DNA of 64,000 bases from Echinometra lucunter (GCA_029962745.1 CM057171.1:6085494-6149493), one strand, 5' to 3'; shown: positions 48,268-59,997, counted from the first letter of the stretch. Program-made: numbers and translations. The notes: a model not told the origin generated them from the sequence alone.

Positions 48268-51200
48268 GTAATATCTTTTACCCTTTTGACATAACCTAGA
48301 ATAAGATGAGGGTATTAATGTCCCGAAAGGATAGTCTTTTTAATATTGTAGCTGAGTTTGAGCTTGTGAGAGGTGCATGAAAATTGTGAGACCGCCGCAA
48401 CGCGCAAGAGATTGCGAGCGGCGGCTGGGGGCGGGCTATTGAGGTGTCTCCTTGCGTATCAGGCACTGTGCCGTTTGCAAATAATTGACCATGATCTGTG
48501 CAAGAGCCAGAGGTCGAAGGGGGGACTGGACTGGACAAACTTGGAGAATAGGGGCTGGACCGCGCGCGCTGTATTCATTTGTGTGCAAGCAAATGTGATT
48601 TTGGTCAGGAATGTCAAAATCACAAATGTTTCACAGCCGAGTCTTCTTAACTTATAGCTGTGCCCATTTTCCCCCGCTGCCACTGGGCAAATTTGCTTGC
48701 ACACAAATGAATACAGCTCACACTTCTGGTCCCCTATTCTCCATGTTTGCCATAACTCAGTTAAATATCTACTTTTAGGTTTTCAAAGAATCATCTGTTG
48801 TCACATGTCTTAACCTTTTTGTAGTGAGCGAAATTTGATTTTGGGGAATTTGTAAGCATTTACGTAGGAAGTAGACACAAGTTTAGAGAAAATCATTTGC
48901 CAATTGCTGGCAATCAAAATCAGCCCAGTATAGTCTCAATGCGAGATCGAGTTGATTTGTCATTTTCTCATTTTGATGATTTCAAAACTACAAGGTATAA
49001 ACAAACTTTTATGCACTACTCGGGCAACATTTCCCAATTTCTTAATTGAAGAAATCCAAAAGTACAGATGTCTTCAAAATAAATTAAGTATGCAAACGCC
49101 TCCTCACTACCAAAGGAAGTAATACCACCACTCTCGTTAGCCCTGAGTTTACCCTTCCTGGTGGAGGACTTCAGGGATAATCATGGTTCTCGTCAGTACA
49201 TAACATAACACCCATGGTTCCAATACCATGTGTAAAGGATTTCAGACAAGGAAGAACCATGTGTGAAATTGCTGCACCATGCGTGGCAACAAGGGTACAA
49301 AAATATTGGAGTATATATTCCTAACAATAATGATAAATGCAACAGATTGTTTTGCTTTCTGGCAATGTATTTTTTACTATAATGCCATTAGTAGACAACT
49401 CCTACTTACCAAGAAGTATTTTTCATCCATTTGCTATAGCATATACTGTCGCCACTCCTAACCTTAGGTGTTATTCCGTAAAACTTACGAAAATTCCGCG
49501 CTTTGCGCAGAGGGGGAACCATGTGTGGATTTTTTTCTAGTGAGAACCCTGGGGATAATGACTACAAGGTACATGGTACAGTGTCTTCCACTTGAAATGG
49601 CATGAGCAGAACTCAAATTTTATTTTTATTTTTTAAACCCAAGATGACGTGAGCCTGCCAGGACCTTATCCAGAGACCCCGGAGGAGAGGGCCGCAGCAG
49701 CCAAGAAGTATGGCATGAGAATAGAGGACTATGAACCCTACCCTGACGATGGCTGGGGCTGGGGCGACTACCCAAAGTTGAAGAAACAGCATGCCGATGA
49801 CAGGGACCCACATGGTGATTGGGACTTCCCAGAGGACAGGAGAAACTGGGGTGAAGTGGTGAGAATAAGTTTCATGCGACAGTCATTGTAGGGAGGGGGG
49901 GGGCAGGCAAAACTTTTCTTTATTTGATTTTTCCGTTTTAAAGAAGCAGACTTTCTACAAGATTGATATTCATTTGGTGGAGTAAATCATGCAGTGTTGC
50001 TACTCGTTATCATTGTTGAACAAATGGATCAGTAATGTTATCAGAGATTATCTATAGTTTGGAAGGTACACAGACTTGCTGTTCATGAAATAAAGACATG
50101 TATGTAACTTGGATGGTACGTTGTAGATATTGTAATTTTTTATTTATTTTTTTTCTACCGGTATTTGAAAGTATTGAAACAAAGTCAAGCTATGTCATGC
50201 GTTATGAAATAAGAAAGGCCATTTGTCATGATTTTGATGTGTGTTTCAAGAAGGGAACTGAAGAGAACTTAATTTCTGTGTTGTGCTGTAAATTTGTATC
50301 ACAAAATGAATGCATAAAAATTTCCATTTCTGGTACTTGCATTTTTCCTTCATTTCTTTTATTTGTTTATAATCAGAATCAGTTCATTATTTTGATTATA
50401 TCTTTGTTTTCTTTCAGCTGCACATAGAACAAGATCTCCTTGTAAGGCAACGTCCGAATGCATACAAAGAAAACAGGAAGGTTCCTCTGTAAGTATTGCC
50501 ATGTTTAATGTTGATTGTTCAATACATGATCAGGCTGTAAATGTTAACCCATAGAAGTACAGAGCTTTTTAGAGCTCTAAATTAATCATCTTCAATCCTC
50601 AAATTGGAAACAAATATTATTTTTTTCCACTCTTACATGATTTGAAATATATAATTATAGATATAACATGAACCAAAATGAATTTTGATTGCAAAATTTA
50701 AGCTGAAACTGCCAATTTGAACACGGAAATTGTGATTATATGATATTCACTGTGTTGCCAATTCAGAGCTGCCAACTCTCCCGGATTTGCCGGGAGACTC
50801 CCGGAAAATCAAGCAATCTCCCGATCTCCCGACACATACTCAAAATCTCCCGGATTCTTAAATTTTTGAAAGGTATCATGCTTCCCGTCATTGCTCCTTC
50901 AAATAAATTTCTGTCTCTCTCTCAGAGATCTCTCATGCATTAATGTTACATTTTACACACAAACAATACAAGCGCAACAAGCCACGGCGAGCGCGCTATA
51001 ATCCGATACCGACCGTGTGTATTGATATTGGACAGTTCGCCTGCGATCGCGAGGATCCATAGCGCGCTTCATTCAATGTCAGAGATGTTAAGTGTTAACT
51101 ACTTAGAAGCCCTATAACTATCTTATCTTGTCTATATGGACTGTTTGTGCTAACATGTATAGTGTATACAAAGTATGCGTGTAAGCACAAACAGTGTACA

Positions 51201-54200
51201 TTGCCAAGACAAGGTACGGTATAGCCTGAGCATGTTGTGCATGATGGCAGTGTATGCTCGCGAGACAGAGAAATCACAGGCCGAAATAACCGGCATTAGG
51301 CCTCTGAAAACTGATTCTGAGTTTCAGAAATTAGTCCAAATGGAATATTATTGCTATTCTTCATGATTCAGGTGAGGGAAAATGTGTTCTTTGATGTTTA
51401 ATTAGTTGAAAAAAATTGTTGAAGAATCCTCACTTTCCAGCAGGAATGGGAGGCGTTCTTCCCCTGCACCAGCGGCCTAGATAACTTGGTAGTGTGGTGG
51501 GTACACTGCGTGCACATCATGAATCGGTCTTCGTGACCAGACATTTTTGGTTTATTTTCTACTCTGAAACTTTATCTTGGGATGTTTAAATTTAGCTGTG
51601 GTTGACTACATATGATCAAAAAATTTATGGAATGTGCTGGATGCTGGTAAGGAAGTCTTGTGAACTTCTGCTGTGGAAATACTGTTTATACCGGTATGTA
51701 TTTGAGGAGAGTTTGTGTTTACAACTGTACAACGTCAATACAAGCTCATCCTAAGGTGAGGGGCCAGGGCCGGATACGGCGATATTAAAAGACCTTTTGT
51801 CCCGTACTGATTTTTTTTTGGGGGGGGGGGGAGGGCTGCAAAATGTTCATGCCTCCTGTATTGTGTGTTTTGAGTTTAAGTTGGATCTTTATTTTCTTTA
51901 TAAAATTTTATCATCAAAGTCCTAATTTTTTTTTTGTTCTTTTGTTTGATTTTTTTAAAACAGGATCACTTGCACAGCCACATCAAAAACTTGATGATCA
52001 GATTTTCACATGACAATGACCTTGAATGAAGACAAATGAAAATATATATCTAAGTACATCATTCATTCCTTTCATTGGTAAAAGAAATAGTATGGATGGC
52101 ACACTAAAACACAACAAACAATACTTCAAATTCAACATGCATAAAATGTTAATAATTACAAGTGATATTTTTCTCTTTTTTTTTTTTAATTTTAAAAATG
52201 ACTCTGGCAACTTCAAAAATGGCTCTCATGAATTGGTGACCAATTAGAAAAATGGCTCCCGCAAAAAAAAAAGGATTTTTTTCCCTGTTGTGAGCAAAAG
52301 GTCTCCTTGTTTTTTTCTAAAGGCTTTGCCCCTTGAATCTTACAACTAAGCTTTTGCTTGCACCTACCAGGAGTACCCTTTTTTTGTTACTCTCACGCAC
52401 TTCGCTAGTGCACTATGCTCGCTACTTTCACTTTTAAAAAAATCTCCCTGATTCCACACATCAAATGTTGGCAGCTCTGAAAATCTACTGGATTCTATCA
52501 TTCCAATGTTGGCAGCTCTGCCAATTTAAAGAGTTTAATGATTAGTTATATTCAAACTGCTCGTATTTGAAAACGCAACAACGTACTGCATTGGGAATGG
52601 ACTCAAAACTTTCTCTTTCTGCTCATATATAATGTGTGATGCCCAGCATTCTTGATCAGCAGATACTACCATAGCGTCTCCTAAAGGAGACACTGTACCT
52701 CTATGGGTTAAGGCATGTTTACATAAGCAGAAGTAAACTGTTTTAAAAAGCAGAGGTTTTATTGGCATACAGCACTTTACATGTTTGGTATCTTCTAACA
52801 CACACATTCCATGTCTGAATGAGCGTTACTATGATATTCTTCCTTACTGACATGAAAAGAATGAGAAAGCTTCAAAGCTCACTAATTATTCTTCACCTCT
52901 TCCAGAAATCAAGCTTTTCTTTAAAGGGTGTACCCAATGCAGAAACAATGTTCTTTAATTTAAAAGAGCATATTTTTATTAGCAGAAAATCATCTGCCTA
53001 AAGTTCCAAAGTAGTCGTGTTGCCAAGCAATAACCAAAAATATGGTAAGATTTCAGCCTATTTTTGGCACCTTCGCAATGTCCCAGTTTCAACTGCAGTT
53101 GACCTCATGACGTCATTGTGGCTACCCTGTCGCCCAATTCTAGCAAAAATGCGTGCTAGGTATATCACATATTGTACAGTCTAGCGTGCATCAACTGCAG
53201 TGCGCGTTATCTGGGTACCCACATTTACGTCACTGCCAGTTTATTGTATCTACTCAAATTCTGAGGTCAACCATGACCAAGCCTTAAATAATTTGCCAAA
53301 ATGCGTTGATTTCGATTGAAAATAAAATTTTTAATGTTATTGTTATTAGAAATCTATTCTTGATCATATGTCAAAAAATTTTCAGCCATTGTGTAATCAC
53401 TTTGATACACTTCATTAGCCATTTATGTTCTTTAGGTGAAATCTTTTATTGATCATGCACTTCATGAAGGTAATGTGCCATTAAGCTATCTATTCCATCT
53501 CCCATTTATCCCCTTCATTTTTTTCAACCTATATATATATATAGATGGCAACAAAGTATGATTCTTGGTGGAATTCTTGCAGCGCTAGGGACTCTTGGTC
53601 TCCTTGGGCAAAAATACAAATATTTTCTACCAGTGGTAAGTGCATTATTTATTCTTTTTATCAAAGAGTTGTGTGAGTAAGTGTATATATTATTTTTTAA
53701 ATTTTGTTTTTCATATCAAAGGCCATTGAAAGGAACATGACAAAGGTGATCAAATTGTACAGTATAAGAAGGTTGATTAGAGCATTAATTGATCCTCCGA
53801 GTGTACTGACAAGTTTCCAGGAATGGGGTGAACAAACTTAACCCATTCGTGACAGGAATTATTTAAAGCATAATTTGATCAGCTTTTGTTCTTCATAATG
53901 GCAACACCAACATTTTTATTTTCTTGCTACATTTTTCTTATAAAACATCATGTATCTGAAATGAATATAAATTGACAGAAATTATGATGAGGAGTCAAAA
54001 AGTTGCCAATTTGCAGGGGAAATGGTGATTTTAAACTTTCTATCACATTGCCAATTTAAGGATTTTGAAGCTTATTTTCCTTTAAAAAATTTCAGCATCA
54101 AACAACAAATATTGACGCAACAAAAATGGGCACAGTTTGTGTAGAATTTTTTGCTCTTTCTGCTCATGTATTTGGTATGATTTTTAGGGCTTTGCATCAA

Positions 54201-54678
54201 AAGATATTAGGCCAAATCACAAAATGTGGACCTCTGTCAGGAATGGGCACTGAAGCCCTGAGGGTTCCCATTCTGACATGTAGTACGTAAGGGGAATCAG
54301 TAAAACATATAATACAGTATCAAATAAAGTAACATGTACCTAAAAAAAAAAAGAGTAACAAAAGAGGGAGAATGACATTAAATATTTTTTTTCAGGAGGG
54401 TTGTTTTGGTACATGTAGAATTTTGATGAACACATGGGAAAGAAGAAGAGGAAAAATATAAGGAACAAACACGAAAAGTAAACCCAAACAAACAAACTTT
54501 TGTCATACAAAATCTTTATAGTTGAAACTTGTAAGTTTTTTCAACACATTTCCATTAAGATAAGGGCAAGTGGAGAGCGCTGTCATGGTGTGAGGGTCAG
54601 TGACCCCTCATAAGAGGGGAGTGGCTGACTGTGATAAACGATGATAATAATGGTATATTATGAAAGATGAATGCACAG

Positions 54679-54744
<66 letters not shown>

Positions 54745-54940
54745 GTTTGAAATGCCAAGCCTTGCATACATGTATCTGTAAATCAGCTTGCCTATAAACT
54801 TGACTATATTTTCAATTTCTTTGCATTGTTTTCAGGCCCCCAAGCAATACCCATACAACAACCTGCACATAGAGAAGGGCGGAGACCCAGATGCCATGCC
54901 AGACACGCCCAAACACTACACCTTCCCTACCTCCAGTTAA
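48183..54940 (+). CDS. NDUFB8: NADH:ubiquinone oxidoreductase subunit B8 (complex I), 5 exons
   Basis: Joining 48183-48267, 49644-49858, 50418-50488, 53545-53635 and 54836-54940 gives 188 aa with GT-AG introns and consistent phases; the human protein is 186 aa. NDUFB8 is an accessory subunit in the membrane arm of mitochondrial complex I and needed for its assembly, with no catalytic role. Residues 1-28 are Arg-rich with almost no acids, as in a mitochondrial presequence. [18 protein letters not shown] (34-51) and [10 protein letters not shown] (56-65) nearly equal the human sequence. Residues about 127-145 form one Gly/Leu-rich membrane helix, and PKQYPYNNL with GGDP near the C-terminus is the family signature. 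The middle (about 100-124) is divergent. The start is chosen because it opens the presequence in frame. ATTAAA near 55299 may be a poly-A signal. The gene appears intact despite heavy TE load in its introns. Confidence 0.96.
48534..48749. mobile_element. Foldback MITE in NDUFB8 intron 1
   Basis: GGAGAATAGGGG at the left is inverted at the right as CCCCTATTCTCC. Inner arms with TGTATTCATTTGTGTGCAAG also pair with the right half. About 215 bp, no coding capacity. Confidence 0.7.
49182..49551. mobile_element. hAT-like MITE in NDUFB8 intron 1
   Basis: The 370-bp element is flanked by a perfect 8-bp duplication GGGATAAT (49174-49181 and 49552-49559). Ends are CATGGTTCTCGTCAG and CTAGTGAGAACCCTG, imperfect inverted repeats of the CAGGGTTCTC type. 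The 8-bp duplication and CA...TG ends are hAT hallmarks. It is non-autonomous. Related copies lie in the duplicated unit at about 14005-14386 and 30522-30900. Confidence 0.85.
49644..49858 (+). CDS. NDUFB8: NDUFB8 exon 2
   Basis: Encodes residues 29-100, the most conserved matrix-side part. Acceptor CCCAAG and donor GTG|GTGAGA. Confidence 0.95.
50418..50488 (+). CDS. NDUFB8: NDUFB8 exon 3
   Basis: Encodes [13 protein letters not shown] and on to residue 123 plus two bases. Acceptor TTTCAG and donor GTAAGT. Confidence 0.92.
50764..52518. mobile_element. hAT-like insertion nested in the piggyBac-like MITE
   Basis: Starts CAGAGCTGCCAAC and ends GTTGGCAGCTC; the flanking octamer TGCCAATT occurs on both sides (50756-50763, 52519-52526). 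The uninterrupted relatives have a single TTGCCAATTTAA at this place, which confirms the insertion. A second AATGTTGGCAGCTCTG end-like copy lies about 50 bp inside the right end. The interior holds no recognisable transposase. Confidence 0.75.
51128..51212. repeat. Imperfect 85-nt hairpin
   Basis: CTTGTCTATATGGACTG and GACTGTTTGTGCT pair with AGCACAAACAGT and CCAAGACAAG across a short loop. It lies inside the nested hAT-like element, so it is probably part of transposon structure. Confidence 0.55.
53545..53635 (+). CDS. NDUFB8: NDUFB8 exon 4 (membrane helix)
   Basis: Completes codon 124 and encodes to residue 154, including the single membrane segment [17 protein letters not shown]. Acceptor ATATAG after an AT repeat; donor GTAAGT. 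Confidence 0.92.
53838..54247. mobile_element. piggyBac-like MITE in NDUFB8 intron 4
   Basis: Starts TTAACCCATTCGTGACAG and ends CTGTCAGGAATGGG; the right TTAA has been lost (CACT instead). Over about 410 bp it is closely similar to 56650-57065. Confidence 0.82.
54679..54741. repeat. Pure GA microsatellite in NDUFB8 intron 4
   Basis: About 30 uninterrupted GA units, ending about 95 bp before exon 5. Confidence 0.97.
54836..54940 (+). CDS. NDUFB8: NDUFB8 exon 5 (C-terminus)
   Basis: Encodes [10 protein letters not shown] to the stop TAA. Acceptor TTTCAG. Confidence 0.95.
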   Translation, partial: APKQYPYNNLHIEKGGDPDAMPDTPKHYTFPTSS

Positions 54941-56562
54941 TGAGGATCAACAGTTTGTTGTATGCCTGCAATAAGGCTGTTAGTGTAGGGTGTGGTCATT
55001 GGTAACAACCTTATTGCAGGCTGGTGATGTGTCATCATTTTGTATTGTCTTTTGAGAGCCAGAAGGACCTTGATTCTTTTTGAAAGTATGTGACTGGTTG
55101 GGAAATTTTACCCTGGAAAATAGATTGGTATCATTAAAAGCAGAAAAATGAGAGGACAAGACGCAGGAGAAGTTGAGTATGTGAATCAAATACTCAAATA
55201 CTTCTCCCCTACCTCGTCCTCTCGAGCTTTGACGAGATCTGTTTTTCTCATATATCTGCTTTTATTGAATTCAGTATATTATCAAGATTTACTACCCCAT
55301 TAAAGTCTTTTTGACTCTTATGACATGATATTTAATGGTATTATGAAACACCTGTATCATGCACTCTGTCGTCCTGCTAATTCACTACATTGCTAACCCA
55401 TAATCCAGTGAGGGCCTGCTTTTGTCCAAATCAAACATATCTTTTGTATGCGTTAGCTAATAGGATGTAAACTCACACCATCTAACGCAGGGTTATGCCT
55501 TTCTGGCTGTCAACAGACTATGGACATTGGACCTTTTCAGTTTACTGGTGTGTGCAAGTTGTGAATATACATGTAGCAGAGTTGTCATGTCAAAAAATAG
55601 GTTTTGCATTTTGTGAATTGTGGCCAGCACTCTGTGATGCTATTGTTTTGCATGATGTTCTACAGGTTTCTTTGGCATAATCAAAGGCAGCATGTTGGGC
55701 ATTAATTCTCTCCACAAATACTGTTTATATCGTCAGTGGGAGGATGTTGATTACAGGAGAAATGACAACGCTCAAGGCCACACTCTAAAAGGCACAATTC
55801 GTAATCATTGTCTTGTGGGCATACAGATGTATATGTGTTCAGATCTTCAGATTTTATTGTCAATATTCTTGAGAGAAAATCTAGCAACATTATCACTTTC
55901 TTTTGATCTTAGACTTTAAATTGTTTGACATCATGGCTTATGTTATTAGTGGTCTCGGCACAACATGTCTATATTAAAAGTTGTGCCTCGTTATTTCTGA
56001 AAAGTCATTGAATCCTCCTCCAACTACACCACTAAGTGACCAGTGTTGCTCAGTCAAATCTTGGATAGTTCTTGAATACCAGTCACAATGGCAATGTATT
56101 TTTACAATAGCCTGTGAGGTCAGTTATGTGTATAGGGTGCCCATGAAATGATTAGAAAAACGCTTGAAAAAGCTGCAGTGAATCCTTTGAGATTGCGAAG
56201 GATTTCCTTACTTGATTCACATTATAGAATCATTTTGAATGTAAAGTAATTTTGAGATGCTGATTTATTAAAACTTTGAAAAAAGTTTACAGAATTTGAG
56301 GATGGAGTTTGTATTGTGCATTTAATTTTCAATGAGCCGAGGGTGATGTACATAGCGCTATTAAGAAGGTGGAACGAGAGAGAGAGAGAGAGGGGGAGGG
56401 AAAGAGAGAGGGGAGAGAGAGAGGGAAAGACAGGGAGAGAAAGAAGAAGGGGGGGGGGAGGAGCTGAGAGTGGGGTTGAACAGATGTAATGTATTGTGAA
56501 GAATAAGGGATTAAAGAGGGGAGAAGAGAGGAGTTTGAGAGGTAGAATAGATGTATTGCTAA
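54941..56562. other. NDUFB8 3' UTR and intergenic DNA
   Basis: The 3' UTR probably ends near 55320 (ATTAAA near 55299). Beyond that, AT-rich sequence leads into a GA-rich tract at about 56375-56460 with a poly-G run. No gene recognised. Confidence 0.5.
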
Positions 56563-57150
56563 TGGGGTGTTGCAAGAAAGTTGCAATCGATTGCATGTTG
56601 CAACTGATTGTCACTGGCCAATCAGAATCATTGTTGCATGCATGTCTTCTTAACCCATTCATGACAGGAATTATTTAAAGCCTAATTTGATCAGCTTTTA
56701 TTCTTCAAATTGGCACCACCAACTTTTTTATTTCATTGCTACATTTTATTTATAAAACATCATGTATCAGAAATGAATACAAATTGACAGAAATTATGAT
56801 GACAAGTCAAAAAGTTGCCAATTTGCAGGGGAATACGGTGATTTTAAACTTTCTATCACATTGCCAATTTAAGGATTTGAATGCTTATTTTCCTTTAAAA
56901 AATTTTCAGCATCAAACAATGAATATTGATGCAACCAAAATGGGCACAGTTTGTGTAGAATTTTTTGCTCTTTCTGCTCATGTATTTGGTATGATTTTTA
57001 GGGCTTTGCATCAAAAGATATTAGGCCAAACCACAAAATGTGGACCTCTGTCACGAATGGGTTAAAAGGGCAGACCCTGAGCCAATCAGAATGGTTGTTT
57101 CAAAATTAACAATCATTTGCAATTGATTGCAACTTTCTTACAACACCCCA
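56563..57150. mobile_element. Foldback MITE hosting a piggyBac-like MITE
   Basis: TGGGGTGTTGCAAGAAAG at the left is inverted at the right as CTTTCTTACAACACCCCA, with further pairing through the AATCGATTGC/GCAATTGATT motifs. The element is split at TTAA by the insertion at 56650-57065. Confidence 0.8.
56650..57065. mobile_element. piggyBac-like MITE with intact TTAA ends
   Basis: TTAA, then CCCATTCATGACAG; at the right CTGTCACGAATGGG, then TTAA. The inverted ends agree at 13 of 14 bases. It shares its interior with 53838-54247. It is non-autonomous; a 109-codon frame across it also spans the sister copy and carries no transposase features. Confidence 0.88.
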
Positions 57151-58474
57151 TAAGAGATAAATGAATTAATGATTGAGCGGTAAAAAGAGAAAGAAATGGA
57201 GGAGAAAGAGAGACAAAAGGATGAGAAAATATACAAAGACAAACTCAAAGAAGGAAAATAACATATCTATAAAGAAAAGGGGATAGAGAACAATAATGAA
57301 TATGGTAGAGATAGAAATATGTGAATGAACAAAACTGGAAAAAAAAATACTAGTAGCCTTTAAATCTAAAGAGGAGTTAAAAGGCAAAGAATGAGGACAA
57401 AGAGAGGAGTTACAGAAATGCATAAAATGGAAATGTACCAAGCCAGAAGAATACGTTGAATGGATGGAATAATGGATTGATTAGTGCAAGAGCAAACCTG
57501 AGTAAATCTGCATTACCCACTTTCCCCCTTCACAGTCTTTCTTTGCCCGAGTGGCACAAAAAAGACAAGTAAAGAATGCAAAAGGTATACCGGTACTGTT
57601 GCCTGTATTGTTTGCATTTTTACGTCTTTTTTATGCCGCACCTCGCTGTAACAAACTTCTCTGGACCAAGGAGATTACCTTTTTATATCAAAACCTTGTT
57701 ATATCAGGGCTGCAAGACAATAAAGTACAAGGAAGTGGGACCAGCAAAATTAGCTGGTTACAAGAGTTTGTTATATCACGGTTCTTTACGAGGTTCCACT
57801 GTATCAGACCAAATGCTAAGAGAAGCAACACATAAAATAATTCATATTCAGAAACTCGCAGTACAGAAAAGTATTGGATGTTTTGACTTGAAGGACTGCT
57901 TCATTATCGGAAATTTATCAAGTTGTTCAGCTAGTGACAATGGGATATAAAATGATCAATTACCTCAGACTTGCCCAGTTGCTAGCATACATCTACCTTG
58001 ACTTCTTTCTCCCAGAAGCATTTAATCTTTCACCCATCACCCTCACTTTCATGAAGACATTAACGCAATGTGATCATACACGCAATGTGATCATACAAAT
58101 TCACATCTTCTCAGTTTCATCAAATTTATTTCATGATTTACAAGTACATGTACAAAGAAAAAAAAATAAATGCTTGCAATGACACACTCAAAACAAACCA
58201 ATTTGTCAGAATGCTTAAAACTCCTCAAATTACGGTAGTGATATATACATGTATGCATGCCATGTAAAGTTCGATCTATTAGTCCATCTTGCTGACCACA
58301 TGTGCAGAAAAATAAAGACCAGCGCTTTATTGAAATCTATATAAAAAAGAATCTGTGCAAGATATTGTGCTCATCGCAACAAGAAGAAGACAAAAAAATC
58401 TATGTTTGTAGTAGAAAAGTAGTACAGGAACATAAGTGAGGATTAGAGTGCTTTACCCAATAGCACTTTCACAG
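57151..58474. other. Intergenic DNA between the convergent genes
   Basis: A purine-rich patch lies at 57180-57430. At about 57640-57800, CCTCGCTGTAAC with repeated TTATATCA and GAGGTTCCACTGTATC looks like a degraded repeat. A tandem ACGCAATGTGATCATAC pair lies at about 58062-58096. No gene recognised. Confidence 0.4.
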
Positions 58475-58730
58475 TTAAGGCTCATTTAGACATGCAACAG
58501 CAAACCCATGCTGGAAACCTCCAGGTTCTTTTGTACATGTACTACGCCACTTACAATACTCAAATAAAGGAGAGTTTTGCCAAACTAGCGATGTCATAAT
58601 CTGCGCTAACTTTACCAGAATTTGATTGGTCCCCAACGTTTTGCCACCTCATTAACTATTCACAATAACACACAAAAAAAGCAGGGTTTTTTGTGGGGGT
58701 TTACCACTTCATATGTGAACAAGCCTTTAT
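58475..58730. mobile_element. MITE with TTAAGGC ends
   Basis: TTAAGGCTCATTTAGACATG at the left and CATATGTGAACAAGCCTTTA at the right form imperfect inverted ends. The interior shares CAAATT/GATTGGTCC and GCGCTAAC motifs with the element at 63614, in inverted orientation. Confidence 0.65.
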
Positions 58731-59221
58731 ATGAACAGGAAAATCAGTCACGAAGGTGACCTCAATATACATTATCACTCAACATTATCTTCTCCTTCAA
58801 TTTTAAAGGGAAAGCCTACCCCAGAAGTTTCACTGTTTCATAAAAAATCTCATAAGAAATAAAAATAGATCTGCCTTCAAATGAAGAATTGATATAAAAC
58901 CTGACAAGAAAACAGTCATGCCATTGATGATTTCTTTCACAAGGAATACTGAATGCTGAACAAATATTTTTTTTTCATTGATTTTAATGACTACAATTCC
59001 TGTGAAAGAAAAGAAGAAATAAAGAATAAGAGGTAGATCCTTTTCATTGAAGAGTATTTAAACTTTGAGAGAAAATGTATTTACATGAGACTATGTCCTG
59101 AAAACTGTATTTTTCCAAAGTACAGCCTCCTTGTGATGTATAGCAAATTAATATCACACAGTATGATTACTAGTTTAATTGCCTCATATTTTCTCACAGA
59201 TTACACATTCCACTTATGATT

Positions 59222-59417
59222 CCAGGGCTTAAATTAATCGGAGGCCACCAAGGCCATGGCTGTGGATGCCCTTTTGATTGGCCTCAATGCCCCTCCCATT
59301 GGCCTTGGAGATTGTTTGTGCCCTTTCTCATTCTTCCTATTTATGCCATAATATAGGAATGTGCCCTACAAAAAAGTGGCCTTGCCCTAAAATTATTAAA
59401 ATTTAAGGCCTGTGATT
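59222..59417. mobile_element. Probable hAT-like MITE downstream of ALDH16A1
   Basis: Starts CAGGGCTTAAATTAAT and ends ATTTAAGGCCTG, imperfect inverted ends. The flanks carry near-matching octamers TATGATTC and TGTGATTC. The interior repeats GGCC-rich phrases in both orientations. Confidence 0.6.
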
Positions 59418-59724
59418 CTTATATAATATATCTGTTTTTAAACTTAAATTCATACTCCTACTATGATAAAAATGTTTCAATATGTCCTCTCATTTTACCA
59501 GAACACTACCTCTGAGAAAAATTCTCAACTAGTCTGCCCATGCTAGAACCTACTTGAGGTGATTTTTCATCAATAGAGGAGAAAATGTTGGAAAAGATAT
59601 CAGGCCAACAAAGTACATGTACAAGGTAAGCTGGGAAATCTAAAGATAAAAGAGCAAATGTCACACTTCCCGATCCTGAAAACAGTCACATATTTTGTAC
59701 TCTAAAAATGGAAGAACTTTACAT

Positions 59725-59905
59725 GAGGGGGGGGGGGCACAGAAAGGAAGAGTGGGAAAAAAGAAGAGAGAAGTAGAAAAGAGAGGATGAAAGAAAGAGA
59801 GAAGGGAAGAAAGAGAAAGAGAGAGAAGATGGAGAGAGAGAGAGAGAAGAGGGAGAAGAGAGGAGTGAGAGAGAGATAAAAAAGAATCTTTGAAAACAGA
59901 GGAAC

Positions 59906-59941
<36 letters not shown>

Positions 59942-59945
59942 GGGA
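59725..59945. repeat. Purine-rich GA/GAA tract
   Basis: About 220 bp almost without pyrimidines on the plus strand, ending about 50 bp before the ALDH16A1 stop. It would be a CT-rich segment of that gene's 3' UTR. Confidence 0.9.
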
Positions 59946-59997
59946 GGAGAATAAAGAAGTAAGATGGAAAGCAGTAGGCTGACACCCCAAAAGCCAT

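Larger units (their letters stand above)
50544..52711. mobile_element. piggyBac-like MITE in NDUFB8 intron 3, interrupted
   Basis: Bounded by TTAA on both sides with inverted ends CCCATAGAAGTACAG and CTGTACCTCTATGGG. TTAA targets and CCC...GGG ends are the piggyBac signature. Internal phrases (GTTGCCAATT, TTTCTGCTCAT) match the copies at 53838 and 56650, so it belongs to the same broad family. A 1.75-kb element splits it. Confidence 0.78.

Noticed and set aside
56736..57065. 109-codon frame across the piggyBac-like MITE
   Set aside because: It lies entirely within a non-autonomous element and shows no transposase DDD motif or zinc-binding cysteines.
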